Assembly: GCA_030549175.1 (NCBI GenBank)
Contig: JAUKUA010000007.1
Coordinates: 1,860,001-1,924,000, forward strand
Length of the DNA: 64,000 nucleotides
Source: Lasiosphaeris hirsuta
Lineage: Eukaryota > Ascomycota > Sordariomycetes > Sordariales > Lasiosphaeriaceae
Direction: 5' to 3'
In this document: positions 11,998 to 23,721 of the stretch, in pieces
Layout: every line of letters begins with the position of its first letter
Position numbering within the stretch: the first letter of the stretch is position 1
Position numbers and translations under genes: made by a program
Notes under the pieces: generated by a model
The model's input: only the letters and a program-made list of their open reading frames with translations
Database searches by the model: none
What the model was told of the DNA's origin: nothing

Positions 11998-14203
11998 TCA
12001 TCGCACGCTCAAGTGGCTTGCCCCAAGCCCGACGAGTTCAAATGCCACGAGGATGAGATCTACTGCCAGCCATGCAATGCCTAAAAGTCACATCTGTTAG
12101 CTCGGGGCCCCTCAAAACAACGCGCGGGAAAAAAACATACCTGTATAAACAACCAACTTGGTCACAACCTCAACGTCATACCTGACTCTCGGCTTTACTA
12201 ACATCTCGAACATCTCCCTCTCACCCAGCTCATCTTGCTGTGCTTCTGCCGCGCCGCCTACCACTGTGTCTCCTTCCGCTGGCCCCTTAGCAGTGGGAGA
12301 AAGGTAATCCACCGGCGAAAATAGAACCGCCCCCCTCCCTGTAACCTGCTCGAACCCACTCTGCACCCCAGACGCCTGGGAGCACGTCCCAGCATGATCC
12401 TCCCCGACAGCCGCCTCCCCGACAGCCGCCTCCCCATCGACAGCCTCATCCCCGCCTACCGCGGCATCGGACGCGGCCGTCTCCTGTAGACCCATCAAAC
12501 TCCGCTTACTCCTGACGGTTGCGCCGGCTTCGCTCTCCAAGCTCTCGCGACGCTTCCGCTCACGGTACGCCAGCGTTTCGTACGCATCGGCGGCGCTCTG
12601 GGGGCCAATGCTGACGGCCCTACCGCGACCGGGACCGCGGATACTGCGAACCAGCTTGGGGATGTCGCTGACGTTGGGCAGCACGTTATCGTCGCGCACG
12701 TGTAGCGGCACGTCCTTGTACTCGGACGCGGGCACGAAGAAGCGGCGCGGCAGAGAAAGGCCGTTGGTCTCAATAACGCGGAACAGGTGCGGTAAGAACC
12801 GGAGCAGGGCGGGCTTCATGATCTCGCGCCAGGCAAAGATTAGCAGCACGCCAAAGATGACACGCACCGTTGCGAGCTTCCAGCCCAGCGCCGACAGGCC
12901 AAATGTTGCGTCGGGCCCATTGTAGACGATGCCGAGCTGGGAGCGTGCGAGGCGCCATGTGCCGGCCTCAAGCCCAATCCAAACCCCTGCAAAGGCGACG
13001 CTGTCGTCGAAGCATGGGCAGTCGTCGGCTGGCTCGGGATGCACGCGTACTAGCACAACAACGATGAGCGCGACGATCAGCGGGGCTACATAGTTGCTCG
13101 AGTACATCCACTCGTTGATACCAGGGGCGTAGTAGAATTCAATGAGCGAGATAGCGGCACCCATGATGGAACCGATAATCACGTCAAGGAAACCGTGCAT
13201 GCCGCAGTACAGGCGGCCGAAGACGATAGACATGGCGTAGAAGTAGGCAAGACCCTCGAGAGCCAGGGTTGTGCTAGGGGAGAAGTTGTTGCTGTCGCTA
13301 TGTAGCTTTAGGATGGCGTAGACAGTAACTGAAACGGCATTGGTCGAGTGTGTCGACGGGAAACCATACTCAAGCGCTGCGGAACCAGACATGGTGATAC
13401 GCTGGAGTGGCGGGGAGAGGGGTCTCGGGAGCGAACACAAGTCCTTGATGAAGCCGGTAAAGAAGACGCCGAGCGCGAGTATGTGGACGAGTCTGCCGGG
13501 CACTGTCAGCTTCCCTGCTCCCGCTCAAGGGGATGTGCCCCCTTCTGTTTCTAGATATGTGCCATACCCTTTGCCAAATTCCGAGAAGCCGCACCAGAAC
13601 AGGATGGGCAGCCCGACCATAAAAAAGGTATGGGTGCCTAGATTGGCCGTGATTGCGAAATAGCTATCGAGGGCTGGCGTGCGCACCCTGCTCTGGATGG
13701 CGGCGAGATAGGGTGTTTCCCACCGCACAAGCGGGAGTAGGCGCTGTCGCAGCGCATATCGCCATTTTGGCAGTGCTCGTCTGTCTGTTCGGTGTTGTTA
13801 GTAAAGCGAGGTTTTGTAGACGCAACCTATCTCAGGGGCCTTGGGGCCTTTGTAAGCCCCAACCGCGGGGTGCGACCACAGAGAGGGCAGCCGAGACCGA
13901 AACGGAGCGGGGTGCCACGCAAACTGGCGGCGTCTCATGGGGACGAGAACATTGCGACGCGACAAAGGCGGGCTTCGTCTCGTCTCCAGTCCCCCCCCAC
14001 CCCCCAACCTACTCGACGTCCGCCCGTGCTACGCCGGCTTGCCCCGGGTTTGCCCAAATGTGCAAACAAAACGTACAATGGTGTTGATTCCTCAACCCTG
14101 CGTCCACGACGCCGTTCCCGCCCGCTTTCTCCGCGGCACCGAGCGGCAGGGCCGGGTCGAGGAGCTCTGAGCCGGAGCTAGAGCCATGGTTGGGGGGATT
14201 CAT
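11998..14203 (-). CDS. LCB3: long-chain base-1-phosphate phosphatase (Lcb3/Ysr3 type, PAP2 family)
   Basis: Exons: 14203-14077, 13784-13568, 13492-12141 and 12080-11998; introns of 292, 75 and 60 nt; 592 residues. This ER multi-pass enzyme would dephosphorylate sphingoid base 1-phosphates and so feed salvage into ceramide. All three PAP2 motifs are visible: K131-x6-R138-P139, PSTH with His163, and R208-x5-H214-xxx-D218. Each splice choice is supported by the result: the first join gives HHYRRALPKWRYALR, the second FGKGLVHILALG, and the last adds a final membrane helix ending GASHLSVR. The protein is much longer than yeast Lcb3 (about 410 residues) because of an acidic insert near residues 465-520 with Ala-Val-Gly-Glu repeats, coded by a duplicated 15-bp unit near 12403-12435. 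The first intron is long for this genome. The start at 14203 is the first Met of the exon. Confidence 0.88.
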
Positions 14204-14823
14204 GGAAAGGGGGGGTTATGTCGTGCTCGTCATGAATTCGTGGGTTTGAGGGGAGCGGCGGTGTTTTGGGGTCCCGTGCTGGTCGTGAATAGGCAGCGGT
14301 GCGATCGTAGGTTGCAATTGGAGTCGGGCATTCGTGGGATAGCGCATTGACGAGGTCGTTGTGGCACCTAGTGAAGGATTCGGAGGTTTGTAGCATAGGA
14401 TGTGTGCTCAACTCAACAGGAGCCTTAGAGATGCGGCATCGTTTTTCCAAGGCCTTAGCGAACCCTATCAGTACCGTAGATTTGCTTCAAGACGGTCGGC
14501 CACTTAGGGTCCATGTCCGCGGGCTGCGCGAACACGCGCTGCCGATTTCACCGCTCCAGCCGCCAATTCGCCGTGGGCCCCTGCCCATTCGGCTACATGG
14601 GCCCCCTGAGCCGCCCTTTTACCGGCACGGTCCATTGCTGGGGGGGAGAGCTGGGGTGCTGGGTTAGGGGATTGGTTTGCTACAACGCGCCATCACCACC
14701 ATGTTTTTGACATGTGCCATGTACATGAAGGGCCAATAGCATAATAACTGCCTCCGCTGTCTTCTCCATCCGCGCTCCCCTATGAATAGATCGCGATCCA
14801 CCTGGGAAGCGAGCCAAGTCACG
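14204..14823. promoter_or_regulatory. divergent promoter between LCB3 and the OAR1-like gene
   Basis: 620 bp between two divergently read genes. It contains a CCAAT box at 14733-14737, about 87 nt before the reductase ATG, and a second CCAAT-like word near 14562. No gene seen. Confidence 0.5.
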
Positions 14824-15940
14824 ATGCTTGCGCCCCTGGCAGGCAAGCTTGTGGCTGTTACGGGTGCTGGCGGCGGCATTGGGTTCGCCATCGCATCGCG
14901 CTTCGCCAATGAGGGCGCGAGCGTCGTGCTTCTCGGCCGCAACAAGTCCAAACTCCAGCAGGCACTAGAACGGATCAGGAGCGAGTCCGGTGACAAGGAA
15001 AAGGCCAAAACTCACAGCATATTTCCCCACGATGTCCGGAAGTTGGAGTCCTGGGTTCACCTCGCGGCCAACTACGTAAGGGGCCAAGTCAAACACACAC
15101 CTATCCTACCCACTTACACCCGATCGCAGAATGGCATCAACATCTTGGTGAACTCCGCCGGCGTCACCCAAACCTCACTCTTCGTCCGCACTGACCCACC
15201 CACCGCCGAAGACATCCTCGCCACCAACCTCCACGGCGCCATCTGGGGATGCAGGGTCATCGGCCGTGACATGATCCGACGCAAGGACGGTGGCTGCATC
15301 ATCAATGTCTCTAGTCTGCTTGCCCTCAAGTCAGCAACCGGGGCATCTGTCTACGCCGCCTCCAAGGCAGGGCTTCTCGGTGCGCTCTCGTACTCACACT
15401 TATTTCCATTGCCAGCATACTCATGGCACTAGGATTAACTACGTCACTCGCCCAAGAATGGGGCCCCTACGGCATCAGAGTAAACGCAATTTTACCTGGT
15501 TACATCTCAACAGACATGACAAAGTGTAAGTAAGGTAGTGCTCTTGCGCAGAATAACTACTGCGGCTGAACGCCTTCCCCATTTTCCCGTTGTCCCTTTG
15601 CCCAGCTATCCCGCTTTCTGTATTGGGGGAGTCACTCTCCAACCCCTGAATGCTAGTGCCAAAAACACCTCACGTCAAGCAACCCCAGCTGGCTAATTTC
15701 CCCGGCCTCGCTGATGCTAGATCTCCATATCTACTCATACATTGCTGAGGGGAGTTGTCGCTAATCCTCTACATTCATCATATCCCGACAGCTCTTGAAA
15801 AAAGCCCCTTGATCGAGAAGATTCCTGCCCAGCGTTTCGGAACGCCTGACGAGGTCGCCGATGCGGCCGCCTTTCTCGCAAAGAACCAGTATGCAAATAA
15901 CTGCATGCTCAACCTCGACGGTGGTCTAAGTGCCACCTAA
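14824..15940 (+). CDS. OAR1: 3-oxoacyl-ACP reductase-like short-chain dehydrogenase (OAR1/CBR4 type)
   Basis: Exons: 14824-15075, 15130-15379, 15433-15525 and 15792-15940; introns of 54, 53 and 266 nt; 247 residues. Classical SDR fold: the TGAGGGIG nucleotide-binding motif at residues 13-20, NSAG, catalytic Ser145/146, and Tyr159-xxx-Lys163, followed by RVNAILPGYISTDMTK and a C-terminal LDGG as in FabG-like reductases. The closest type known to me is the mitochondrial beta-ketoacyl-ACP reductase Oar1 / CBR4, which would place it in mitochondrial type II fatty-acid synthesis (lipoate supply). An ATG at 14782 would add 14 residues; I prefer 14824 because it has an A at -3 and begins right before the fold. 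The first intron is in frame without a stop. The last intron is long and could hide a second small exon, but the joined frame needs nothing more. Confidence 0.85.
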
Positions 15941-16015
15941 GACGTCGGACGAGCTGCTTTCGCGCCGTGCGCGGTACTGGTCGTATGTGCAGGGCGATTT
16001 GCAGAAGCAATTCCT

Positions 16016-18456
16016 TTAATCATCATCGATGACTATAGCGCCCCCGACACTATCGTCCACGATGACAACGACATCGTTGCTGCGTGCTACCGCCGCCGCT
16101 GAGGAATCAGTCTTCACCTTTTTGGTGGTTAGTAGCTCCTCGACGTCATCTGGGCGCGCACGCTTGGCAGGCACAGCCTCAGAAGCTTTACCGTTGCTCG
16201 CATGCTTTCCATTTATAACGGCTATTCCGTTAGCTTTCGTTGCGGGTTCTTCCTTTGGTTTGGCTGGGATTTTGATCCCACCGGTGTTGACACCCTTGAT
16301 GGGTTTGCCGGACAAGGGCTCTTTACTATAATGAAGGTTAGCAAGCTTGCTGTTAGAATGCAGAATCAATGGTAGGTATACGCTTCCTGGATAGCAACGA
16401 CCACGTTGACATATGTATCGTCGTCCTCTTCATCCGTGATCGTCAAGAAGGAGTCCGACTTGATACCTATACATTATATCAACTCCTGTCGAATAATAGC
16501 ATTGTCAAACAATCGGATTACGTACCCAGATCACTCAGCTTCTTCTCGAGGTTATCAGTCTCGTCCGGGTCACAGAGGATGCCGACCTCATTGCTAACTG
16601 AGATATCCTTGTCGCCGTATCCCAGTTCGGACTTCACGAAGTCCTCAACGAATTCACTGAGCGTTGCTCGTGACAGATCCACGTAGACACGAACTTGGAA
16701 GACACTGCAAACCGGGCAATTTGGGTTGGGCCGGAGGGATCTGCTCGGGTTAAGGAGGCGAGCAAGTCCCGAAGGTGACAAGAAAACCTGAAAGAATTGT
16801 CAGTAAAACGTCACAATATGTTCAAGTGTCATCCTCGGACTAACTGCTTTCGTCTTGTCGTATTCACCCCGAAGGACCTTGAACGACTCAAGCACGCAAA
16901 GTCCAGCAACAATGGCATTAGTCGTTGCAATGGCAGGGATGATGTTGCCAGCCATCTGTTTGATATCAAACTTTGACTTGCGTTCAATGCCGAAAAGACT
17001 GGAACGAATGTTTGCACTCGCGGCCACAAAATCCAGCGTGTCTTCATCGTCTTTGTCGAACGTGATGATGGCATCCTGACCGTCGCCATTCTGTGAGGCC
17101 TTCATCTCCAACATGCGCTTACTCAGCCGGTCGAGGCTATCATTAAAAACCACAAGGTTCTCTTCCAGCGACCAGACCTTTTGTCCATCTTGAAGAACCG
17201 TATCCTTTGCCGAAATGGCTGCGGTCGACTTTTCCATCAGAGCCCTGTAATCAAGGGGCTCGGGAGGCCTCCTCGTCTTCCACATGTCCTCCATGGACCG
17301 CAGGCGGACGACGTCAGTGTTAAACACCTTGTCGAAGAGCATCTGGTTGAACTCTTCTGTTCCAACAGATTGCCTGATCTTTCGGAGCGCTGCAGACTCC
17401 CTCTTCAGCTCTTCAATTTCATTTGCGTTCTCTCCATCAGCGGAATGGTCGAACGCAGATTCGTCCTCGCTAGCGCCAAAGATCTCGTTGAGCAAATAGC
17501 TTTTTCCCCAGACGATACAGTGGATAGGCTGGCTGGGAGTGCTGCGAATGGTGCAGACAGGGAACGACTTCGGCGTCTCCTTGGGCTCACAATCGTAGCA
17601 AGCTGTGACGCCCTTCTTGACGACCTGGACCTGGCCGTTGAATCCTGTAGTGCCGCTTTCGATCAGCGGCACATCCGCAGCAAGGCACATCTTGTTCACA
17701 TAACGTCTTGCATCCAGGTTATCCAGCGCGTTGAAGACTATCGTGAAACTGCTGAACCACTCGATTGTGAATTCCGGATCCTTGATGTTGGCATGGTGTG
17801 CAAGAATCTTGACACTCGGATTGAACTTCTGCGCTGCCTCCTTGGCTACCTACATGCATCACCCTTGTCAGCTTATCTGCCTGTGGCATGGCACGGGTTT
17901 GGGGCACGTTACATACCAGCGCTTTCGGCTTTTTTATGTGCTCATGGCGGAAGAGAAACTGGCGATTCAGGTTGCTTAGGTCGATGGTGTCGAGGTCGAC
18001 AATGTGGACTTCTCCGAAGCCGGCCAGGACAAGATTCTTGAGGAGCTCGCACCCAATTCCACCAGCGCCGACCATAAGCACACGAGACTGTTTCGCAGTG
18101 TCAGTAGGAGAATCAATTCATCGATCGTCTATCGCGCCAGTGCGAGGCGGGTACTGCGCTGCGAATGGGGAGGCGCCATGTAGCGAAAAGCCCACGAGAG
18201 TAGGCGGCATGTTCGGTAGAAGGGCCGTGGGTATGTCGTGCGCCGAAGCGGGCGCAGGTCCGTTGCCAGTGGGGTTGTCGGCGGGAATCTTGCAGACAAG
18301 AGCTCGGATACAAGGCTCGGTCAATCATTAGGAGCTTACCTGTTTAACATGCGCGTTCAAGGCGCGGCCAAACGACTGCGAATTGAAGCCATCGCGCGCC
18401 GAGGTAGGCAAGGCGACTGGCACAATCACAGCCGTGCCACCATTAGAATGCTCCAT
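16016..18456 (-). CDS. UBA2: SUMO-activating enzyme E1 catalytic subunit Uba2
   Basis: Exons: 18456-18340, 18087-17917, 17849-16845, 16787-16526, 16466-16382 and 16325-16016; introns of 252, 67, 57, 59 and 56 nt; 649 residues, as expected for Uba2. With Aos1 it adenylates SUMO and passes it to its own cysteine and then to Ubc9. Visible: the nucleotide motif GAGGIG at residues 46-51, the [16 protein letters not shown] signature, zinc-binding CxxC pairs (CYDC and CPVC), and the catalytic Cys195 in [21 protein letters not shown] ubiquitin-fold region follows the second CxxC. The C-terminal tail has a basic nuclear-signal-like patch (KRARPDD) and two SUMO-interaction-like motifs (VVVIVDDS and AIVIDDD). 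The N-terminal 39 residues come from exon 1 and join exactly to [10 protein letters not shown]. It is convergent with the reductase gene across only 75 bp. Confidence 0.93.
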
Positions 18457-19333
18457 GGCGCAAGACGAGTACTGTGCAATGCTGAGAGGTATGATATGCA
18501 GAAGTAGAATGCAGAGTTTAGTGTGTAAGTAGGTCCGGGAAGAGCCTTCCCATCTCAGGACAGGGCCGGTTCGGTGGAGGTAGGCAGCAGTACGGTGGTC
18601 CCAGCCTTGAAGTGGAAGTTCGCGCTTGAGTGGGATGGGGGAAAAGTCTAGCCCGTATTGGATCATCGTCATCGCGCCCAGCTTTAGTCTTCAGCAGGCA
18701 ATCGCGCTAAATCTTTCGAGGGCGTGGTTGGTCCGGGCGGGACCCGGGAAGCGGGAACCAGCATAAACCTCCCCCATTGGTCGCCTTGCAGCTAACGAAC
18801 TGCCACTCGAAGCCAGGAGCCAGGGCAGGAAGCTGAAAGGTCAATGTGTGAACGGCGACCCGCCGACGAAAAATTGTTGGAAGCTGGCAAAATTTTGAAG
18901 CAAAAGGCTCGAGAAGACTGAGCTGGGGAATAGCGTGCCGGTAACACTCAAAGGTAGCATTTACCTTCAAAGACAAGATAGAGCACGACCCCTTTTGACC
19001 ATGACCCCAGCAGGAGTCCGCTTTATCAATCAACTGTAAATTAAAAACGGGGGAGCCTGATCTTCCCTTTCATCACTCCAACGACGACCCTTGATGCTTT
19101 GTTTTATCGCTGCACGTTCCTTACGTGTTTGCTATCTCCTTTTTCTGGCTCCATTGGGAAGCGCTCGCCCCTCTTACCTTCAGCTCAACTCTAAATATTG
19201 CAACACTCGCTTTATTTCTTTTATCTCTTGGTTCGCATAATCTCTGGCCACTGATTTTCAGTATCTCTGCCATTTTGAGGAACCTAAGGCAGCGGCTAAT
19301 CAAAATTTTAGTCGACTTCGCAGCTGTCGTACG
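18457..19333. promoter_or_regulatory. divergent promoter between UBA2 and QNG1
   Basis: 877 bp between two divergent genes. Inverted CCAAT boxes (ATTGG) lie near 18776 and 19154. No coding signature. Confidence 0.5.
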
Positions 19334-20775
19334 ATGTCAGACGACGAGCCGGATCTCGAGCTGTTGGCTCTGCTGCGGCAGCACCTCCAGGGGAAACTGA
19401 CAATCAGCGATGAGCCAGAAACAGGGGTCCTTGAAGGTGCCGAATATGTTTACGACAACTCCATCGATGTTGCACTGGACATGCGGTCTTGCAAGAATGC
19501 TGCAGCCGCCATCTACGCTCAGATGCAGCAGAAGGAGTACTCGCCCGCCAAGTGGTCGACGCACGAGTTGCACCCACTTGCCAAATCCGAGAGCACTGTC
19601 GCCTTCATCTTCACCATGGATCTGCTAAACTTCTCCTTCTGGTCTGCGAAGCCGGAAGCGGGGCGCTTTGCCATTATGTACTGTGGCAAACGCTGGACCG
19701 GGTATTGGAGTCTGGTTGCCGCCCTTCAGAGGGCACTGGATGAAGGTAGGTTCCCGTCCTCTTCTGAGTTTTGTCTTTCTATGGGAGCATGGTGTACGTT
19801 GCCGAGTGGCCATCTGTCAACCTTGCTTCAAAGAGCGGGACAAGTGAAAAAAAGCGGTGGTTGATCAAATGGCGCTAAAGGAATCCCCATCACCGACTCG
19901 CATTTCTGGCAGAATGAGGAGGAGTGCACCCTAGAAGTTCTCAAGCAGGTCTTTAGGTCATGCACAGACGAGGAAATTCCGCTGCTCGAAGAGCGGCTAG
20001 CTTGTCTGCGCGAGGCCGGCACGGTTCTTTACGAGGTACGCTCATCCGCGCGTTCTCTTTCTCTTCCCTCGGGTTTCAGGGGCTGTCAGCTGTTTGCCTC
20101 ACCGCATGTCTGTCTGTAGCCTCAGCAGCTTAGTTCTAACACACCGCAGAAATACGAATGCAGTCCGGTGAAGCTGATCGCGGCAGCTGACGGTTCTGCC
20201 GCCCGTCTGGTCAACATTCTGGCCCGTGACTTTCGCTGTTTCCGGGATGAGCACCGCTTCGAGGGGCGCCGCAAGCCGATCCGCTTCCTCAAGCGAGCTC
20301 AGATATTTGTCGCCGACATATGGGCATGCTTTGAGGGGGAGAGCTACGGTGCATTCCGGGACATTGACAAAATCACAATGTTCGCGGACTACCGTGTCCC
20401 GCAGATCCTGAACACCATGGGCTGTTTGGCTTACAGCCCTCCACTAGACACAGCAATCAGGCTGAAGAAGGACTTCTCAACCGGGGGAAAGTGGGAAATG
20501 CAGCTAAGAGGTCAGTGATTCACCTATCTATGCACCCGCTACGACTTCCGTAATACCAAGACGGGTCTGCTATGCCAGTTACTGACAGATCTCGATCACC
20601 AGCCTGCAGTATATGGTGTGTGGAACTGATCCGAAGAGAGATCAAACGGAACCACCCAGACGCAGAGATAAACGCCATCTTGATCGACTTTTTCTTATAT
20701 GACACGATGAAGGAGATAGAGGAGGCGGGGGATGAGAGTGCTCCACACCATCGAACAAGAAGTATATGGTACTAA
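19334..20775 (+). CDS. QNG1: queuosine 5'-phosphate N-glycosylase (queuosine salvage, DUF2419)
   Basis: Exons: 19334-19745, 19881-20035, 20150-20510 and 20603-20775; introns of 135, 114 and 92 nt; 366 residues. The family releases queuine base from queuosine 5'-monophosphate so that it can be inserted into tRNA by the TGT enzyme; fungi must salvage it. Recognition is by family-wide segments: the N-terminal NTIDVALDM-like stretch (here NSIDVALDMRSC), the NFSFW motif, GYWSLVAALQRALDEG across the first splice join, FADYRVPQIL, CSIWCVELI across the third join, and the invariant ending HHRTRSIWY. The start ATG opens directly into the acidic N-terminus MSDDEPDLELLALL. The tail is convergent with the polymerase delta subunit gene 233 bp away. 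Confidence 0.92.
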
Positions 20776-21008
20776 GCAGATAGAGGCAGGTTTGATGTGT
20801 AAAATTTAATAGCATCGTACTCATTGACTCATAGGCCTGCTGTAGTTTGTTCGGCAGGGTGGACTACGAGTAATACCCCTGATAGTAATGAGAGAGCAAA
20901 GCAACAAGCCAACCCGCGCCGTGGGTCCCGTGATCCCAACACCATAAAACGCCATACGTTCCATCATCGTACATCGTAACCTCAGATCGGGGGTAAATGA
21001 GGTCGCAT

Positions 21009-21683
21009 TCAGACAGACCCGACGGCTGTCGAGTTCAGCAACTCATCCATATGAGCTCGCTCGATAGCCTTGTTCCCAGCCGCCTGCTCTTTGATAAGCA
21101 CAGCGAGGACTTCAATCGGAGGGTTAAGCCCTAGCCTGTCCGCTCGCTCCCAGCGCTTGCGCCGAGCAGTGCCAACCGACGGCTGAAGAGGAAATCTGTC
21201 AGTGTGCAGTAGCAAAGAAACCCTAAACCAGGGTTTTAGGTGAGGGAAATAACATACCCCATACTGCGAGCTGACATCAAAATACCGCAGTATCTTTTCG
21301 CCAATCGTCAAGCCATCCCCATGCTTCTTGTGCACCGCCGTTGCCGTCCGCGACGCCTCAATTTGCCCCCAGTAACGGTCGATGGAAACAGCGCTGATCC
21401 GTTCAGCGCGGAGCTCTGCGTCCGACTTTTCCACCTCGGGAGTCGCCTCTGCCTCTGTTTGCTGAGCGGACGGAGCGTCCTCGATAATGAGATCCTCGAC
21501 CTTGGGCGGTGTGGACGCAGCCCGCTCCGGGACGTATTCCTTGGAGAGCGACGAGGGCTTCACAGCAGCGACAGTGTCCTTGACCGACTTTGGGACGCTT
21601 TTGGTCACACGGTGGTTGAAGCTCAGCGTCGATTGCTTGCTGGCGCCGGCAGACTGGCGGCTGGATTTGCGAGTAGCGGGCAT
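21009..21683 (-). CDS. POLD4: DNA polymerase delta subunit 4 (Pold4/Cdm1)
   Basis: Exons: 21683-21258 and 21182-21009; intron 21183-21257 (75 nt); 199 residues. This is the small non-essential subunit of DNA polymerase delta. The conserved C-terminal part is restored by splicing: FDVSSQYG joins to PSVGTARRKRW, followed by RADRLGLNPPIEVLAVLIKE, the family signature. The N-terminus is Ser/Lys-rich with a PIP-box-like QSTLSFNHRV segment around residues 17-26, which could bind PCNA. The intron is in frame and free of stops, so a gene finder may wrongly read through it and insert 25 residues (VCYF...PLQ). The sequence of the N-terminal half between residues 40 and 95 is acidic and low complexity. 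Confidence 0.92.
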   Translation of the reverse strand: MPATRKSSRQSAGASKQSTLSFNHRVTKSVPKSVKDTVAAVKPSSLSKEYVPERAASTPPKVEDLIIEDAPSAQQTEAEATPEVEKSDAELRAERISAVSIDRYWGQIEASRTATAVHKKHGDGLTIGEKILRYFDVSSQYGVCYFPHLKPWFRVSLLLHTDRFPLQPSVGTARRKRWERADRLGLNPPIEVLAVLIKEQAAGNKAIERAHMDELLNSTAVGSV

Positions 21684-22503
21684 GGTAGCGGCGCAACGGT
21701 TGAGACGGTGTGACGTCAGGTGCTAAGAATCGATACCCTGTTGAGAGATTGAGGATTGGTTATGTTGATGGATTGATGAATTAATGTTGCGCATGGATAA
21801 TTTGAGGAGTCGCTCGCTTGATGTTTGTCTGTGGAGTCTCCAGGGGGAGGATAGCGCTGTCTTGGATGAGGGCGGAAATGGGTGGGCGCCTCTGACAATG
21901 CGGACAGCGCTGCTGGCGGGGCAACCTGCCCTTATGCCAACCAAGTCACGACCAATGCGCCAGGTCATGTGACGCTTTTCTCTGTGGCTGCAGGCCCTTA
22001 GCAGCCCCACCACCTTCATAACAAATGTCTGAGCCGTGAGCAACATGCCTATTGTATATATCATCCCATTTCTCGACAGTGTGGAGTCAAAATGTTGAAC
22101 TGAAATCCAACGTTAAGATGGGAGCCCACATAGAGCTAGAGCTGAGCGCTAGATTTCTTGAATTTATTTGAGGAACTTGCCCATCGCCTTGATTATGGGG
22201 ATGGCCAAAACTTAATTCTTTGGGTTCCATGACATATTCTTTTTTTGGCCTCTGGAAGAGAACCTGTTCCTATGAATTGATATAGACAAGTCCTCAGGCT
22301 GCTATGTGCTTGCTTGCCCAATTCAAGTCTCGAACAAGTCCGCTAGCAACCAAGTGCAAGCTGCATATTGCCGCCCTTATGCCTCCTTTTTCTCTACGCC
22401 ATGTGCCCCTCCCTGATAGCTGATCAGAACACCAAACCAATTGATACATCAGAGTTCGCTGGAACGTAGACCTGCTTCCTGTAGAAACTGCAGAAACGGG
22501 AAA
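21684..22503. promoter_or_regulatory. intergenic region with the POLD4 promoter
   Basis: 820 bp upstream of POLD4 (minus strand) and downstream of SKI8 (also minus). I see no gene and no strong motif beyond AT-rich stretches near 22200-22260, which may be the SKI8 3' flank. Confidence 0.4.
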
Positions 22504-23721
22504 TCACGTTCCAGTAGCCTCCCGGTAGAAGGAGATACTCCGGCTCGCGCCAGCAGCGCAGAACATTTCGCCTCTGCTCATCCCCGGTGCTAGAGCTCGC
22601 TCATTTTTTGTCAACCACCGCACACACCACAACGCTCCGTCCGTCTCGCTGTGTGTTGCCACACAGACACCGCGTATCACATCCCAGACCTTCACTTTGC
22701 CATCCAAGGAACCGCTTAGGAGATATTCGCCCGAGTCATTCCAGTCCAACGAGGTAATCCAGGCAGGTCTGTCGCTAGGTGTCGAGAGGTTGCCAACATG
22801 CTCTCCGTTTGCCATGTCATAGATTGCAATAATACCCGCATTTCCGGCGGCAGCGAGTTTCCTGCATCCTGGCGAGAAGGAGACAGTTCGAACGGGTTTA
22901 GTAAGGCCTGTGATATAGTGGTCAACAACAGCAGGGGAAAGGAGTAGTCGCTAAAGACAGGGAACGATGGGACCAACCAGAGAGCGAGTATGCCAATCTA
23001 CCCGCATCGTTGTTGAACACATAAACGGCACCGTTCGCATGGCCACTTGCCGTCAGTTTGCCGTCCCGGCTCAGATCGACCGCCATCGCAAAGCTACCCG
23101 CACCGCCGCCTCCACCGGTCTCATATGTCTGGATGATCTCTCTACCTGCTATATCCCACACGTGAATCCGCCCATCGCTCGTCGTACACGCGAGGTACCC
23201 CTCATCGGTGCTTAGTGCGACGGCCCAGACATCGCCGCCGTTCGACTTGGCGGGCGTCACCTCCCAGTGCAGCTCCCAGCCCGTGTCCTTGCGAGTCCAG
23301 ATCTTGACCTCGCCGCCGAAGCCGACGCTTGCCGCCGTGTTGCCCACGCCATCTCTTGCCGTGACTACATGGTGGCAGCCGAGTTTGTGCACTCCCGGGA
23401 TGACCTGTTGTATGGGAAACGAGGGGTCGATGGTGCTGTGGATGTGCAGGGCTGAGGAGCCACTGGCGGAGAAGAGGGAAGTCGGGGTGGGCGAGAGGGA
23501 GAAGATCTCCGCCGGGTGGGCTGCGTTGCTGTCAGTTAGCTGGCCGCGGGGGTGAGACAAGGGGAGGGGCGCAAGGCGGCAATCAAGCTGCCTTCCCGCT
23601 GCGATCGCGGGGTGGTGTCGTTTCTTACCTTGGTCCACCGTGTGGGCAGTAAGATATTGTTTCGACTAGAAGATTATCAGTACATGTGATGACAATATAT
23701 TGAACCCTACTTCCTTACCAT
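22504..23721 (-). CDS. SKI8: Ski8 / WDR61-like WD40 protein (Ski complex and meiotic Rec14 type)
   Basis: Exons: 23721-23719 (ATG only), 23665-23629, 23520-22978 and 22907-22504; introns of 53, 108 and 70 nt; 328 residues. Ski8 is a seven-bladed WD40 propeller that scaffolds the Ski2-Ski3 helicase feeding the cytoplasmic exosome; orthologues also act in meiotic break formation. WD repeats are clear: DGRIHVWDIAGREI, DGKLTASGHANGAVYVFNND, GIIAIYDMANGE and DGKVKVWDVIRG. The ending SISFYREATG is typical. The second exon reads SKQYLTAHTVDQ and joins to AHPAEIFSL, a characteristic N-terminus. That exon has no Met, and the splice acceptor just before it pairs with a GTAAGG donor directly behind an ATG, so the start codon stands alone in exon 1. 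The donor of the last intron is the weaker GTTGGT. Confidence 0.88.
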
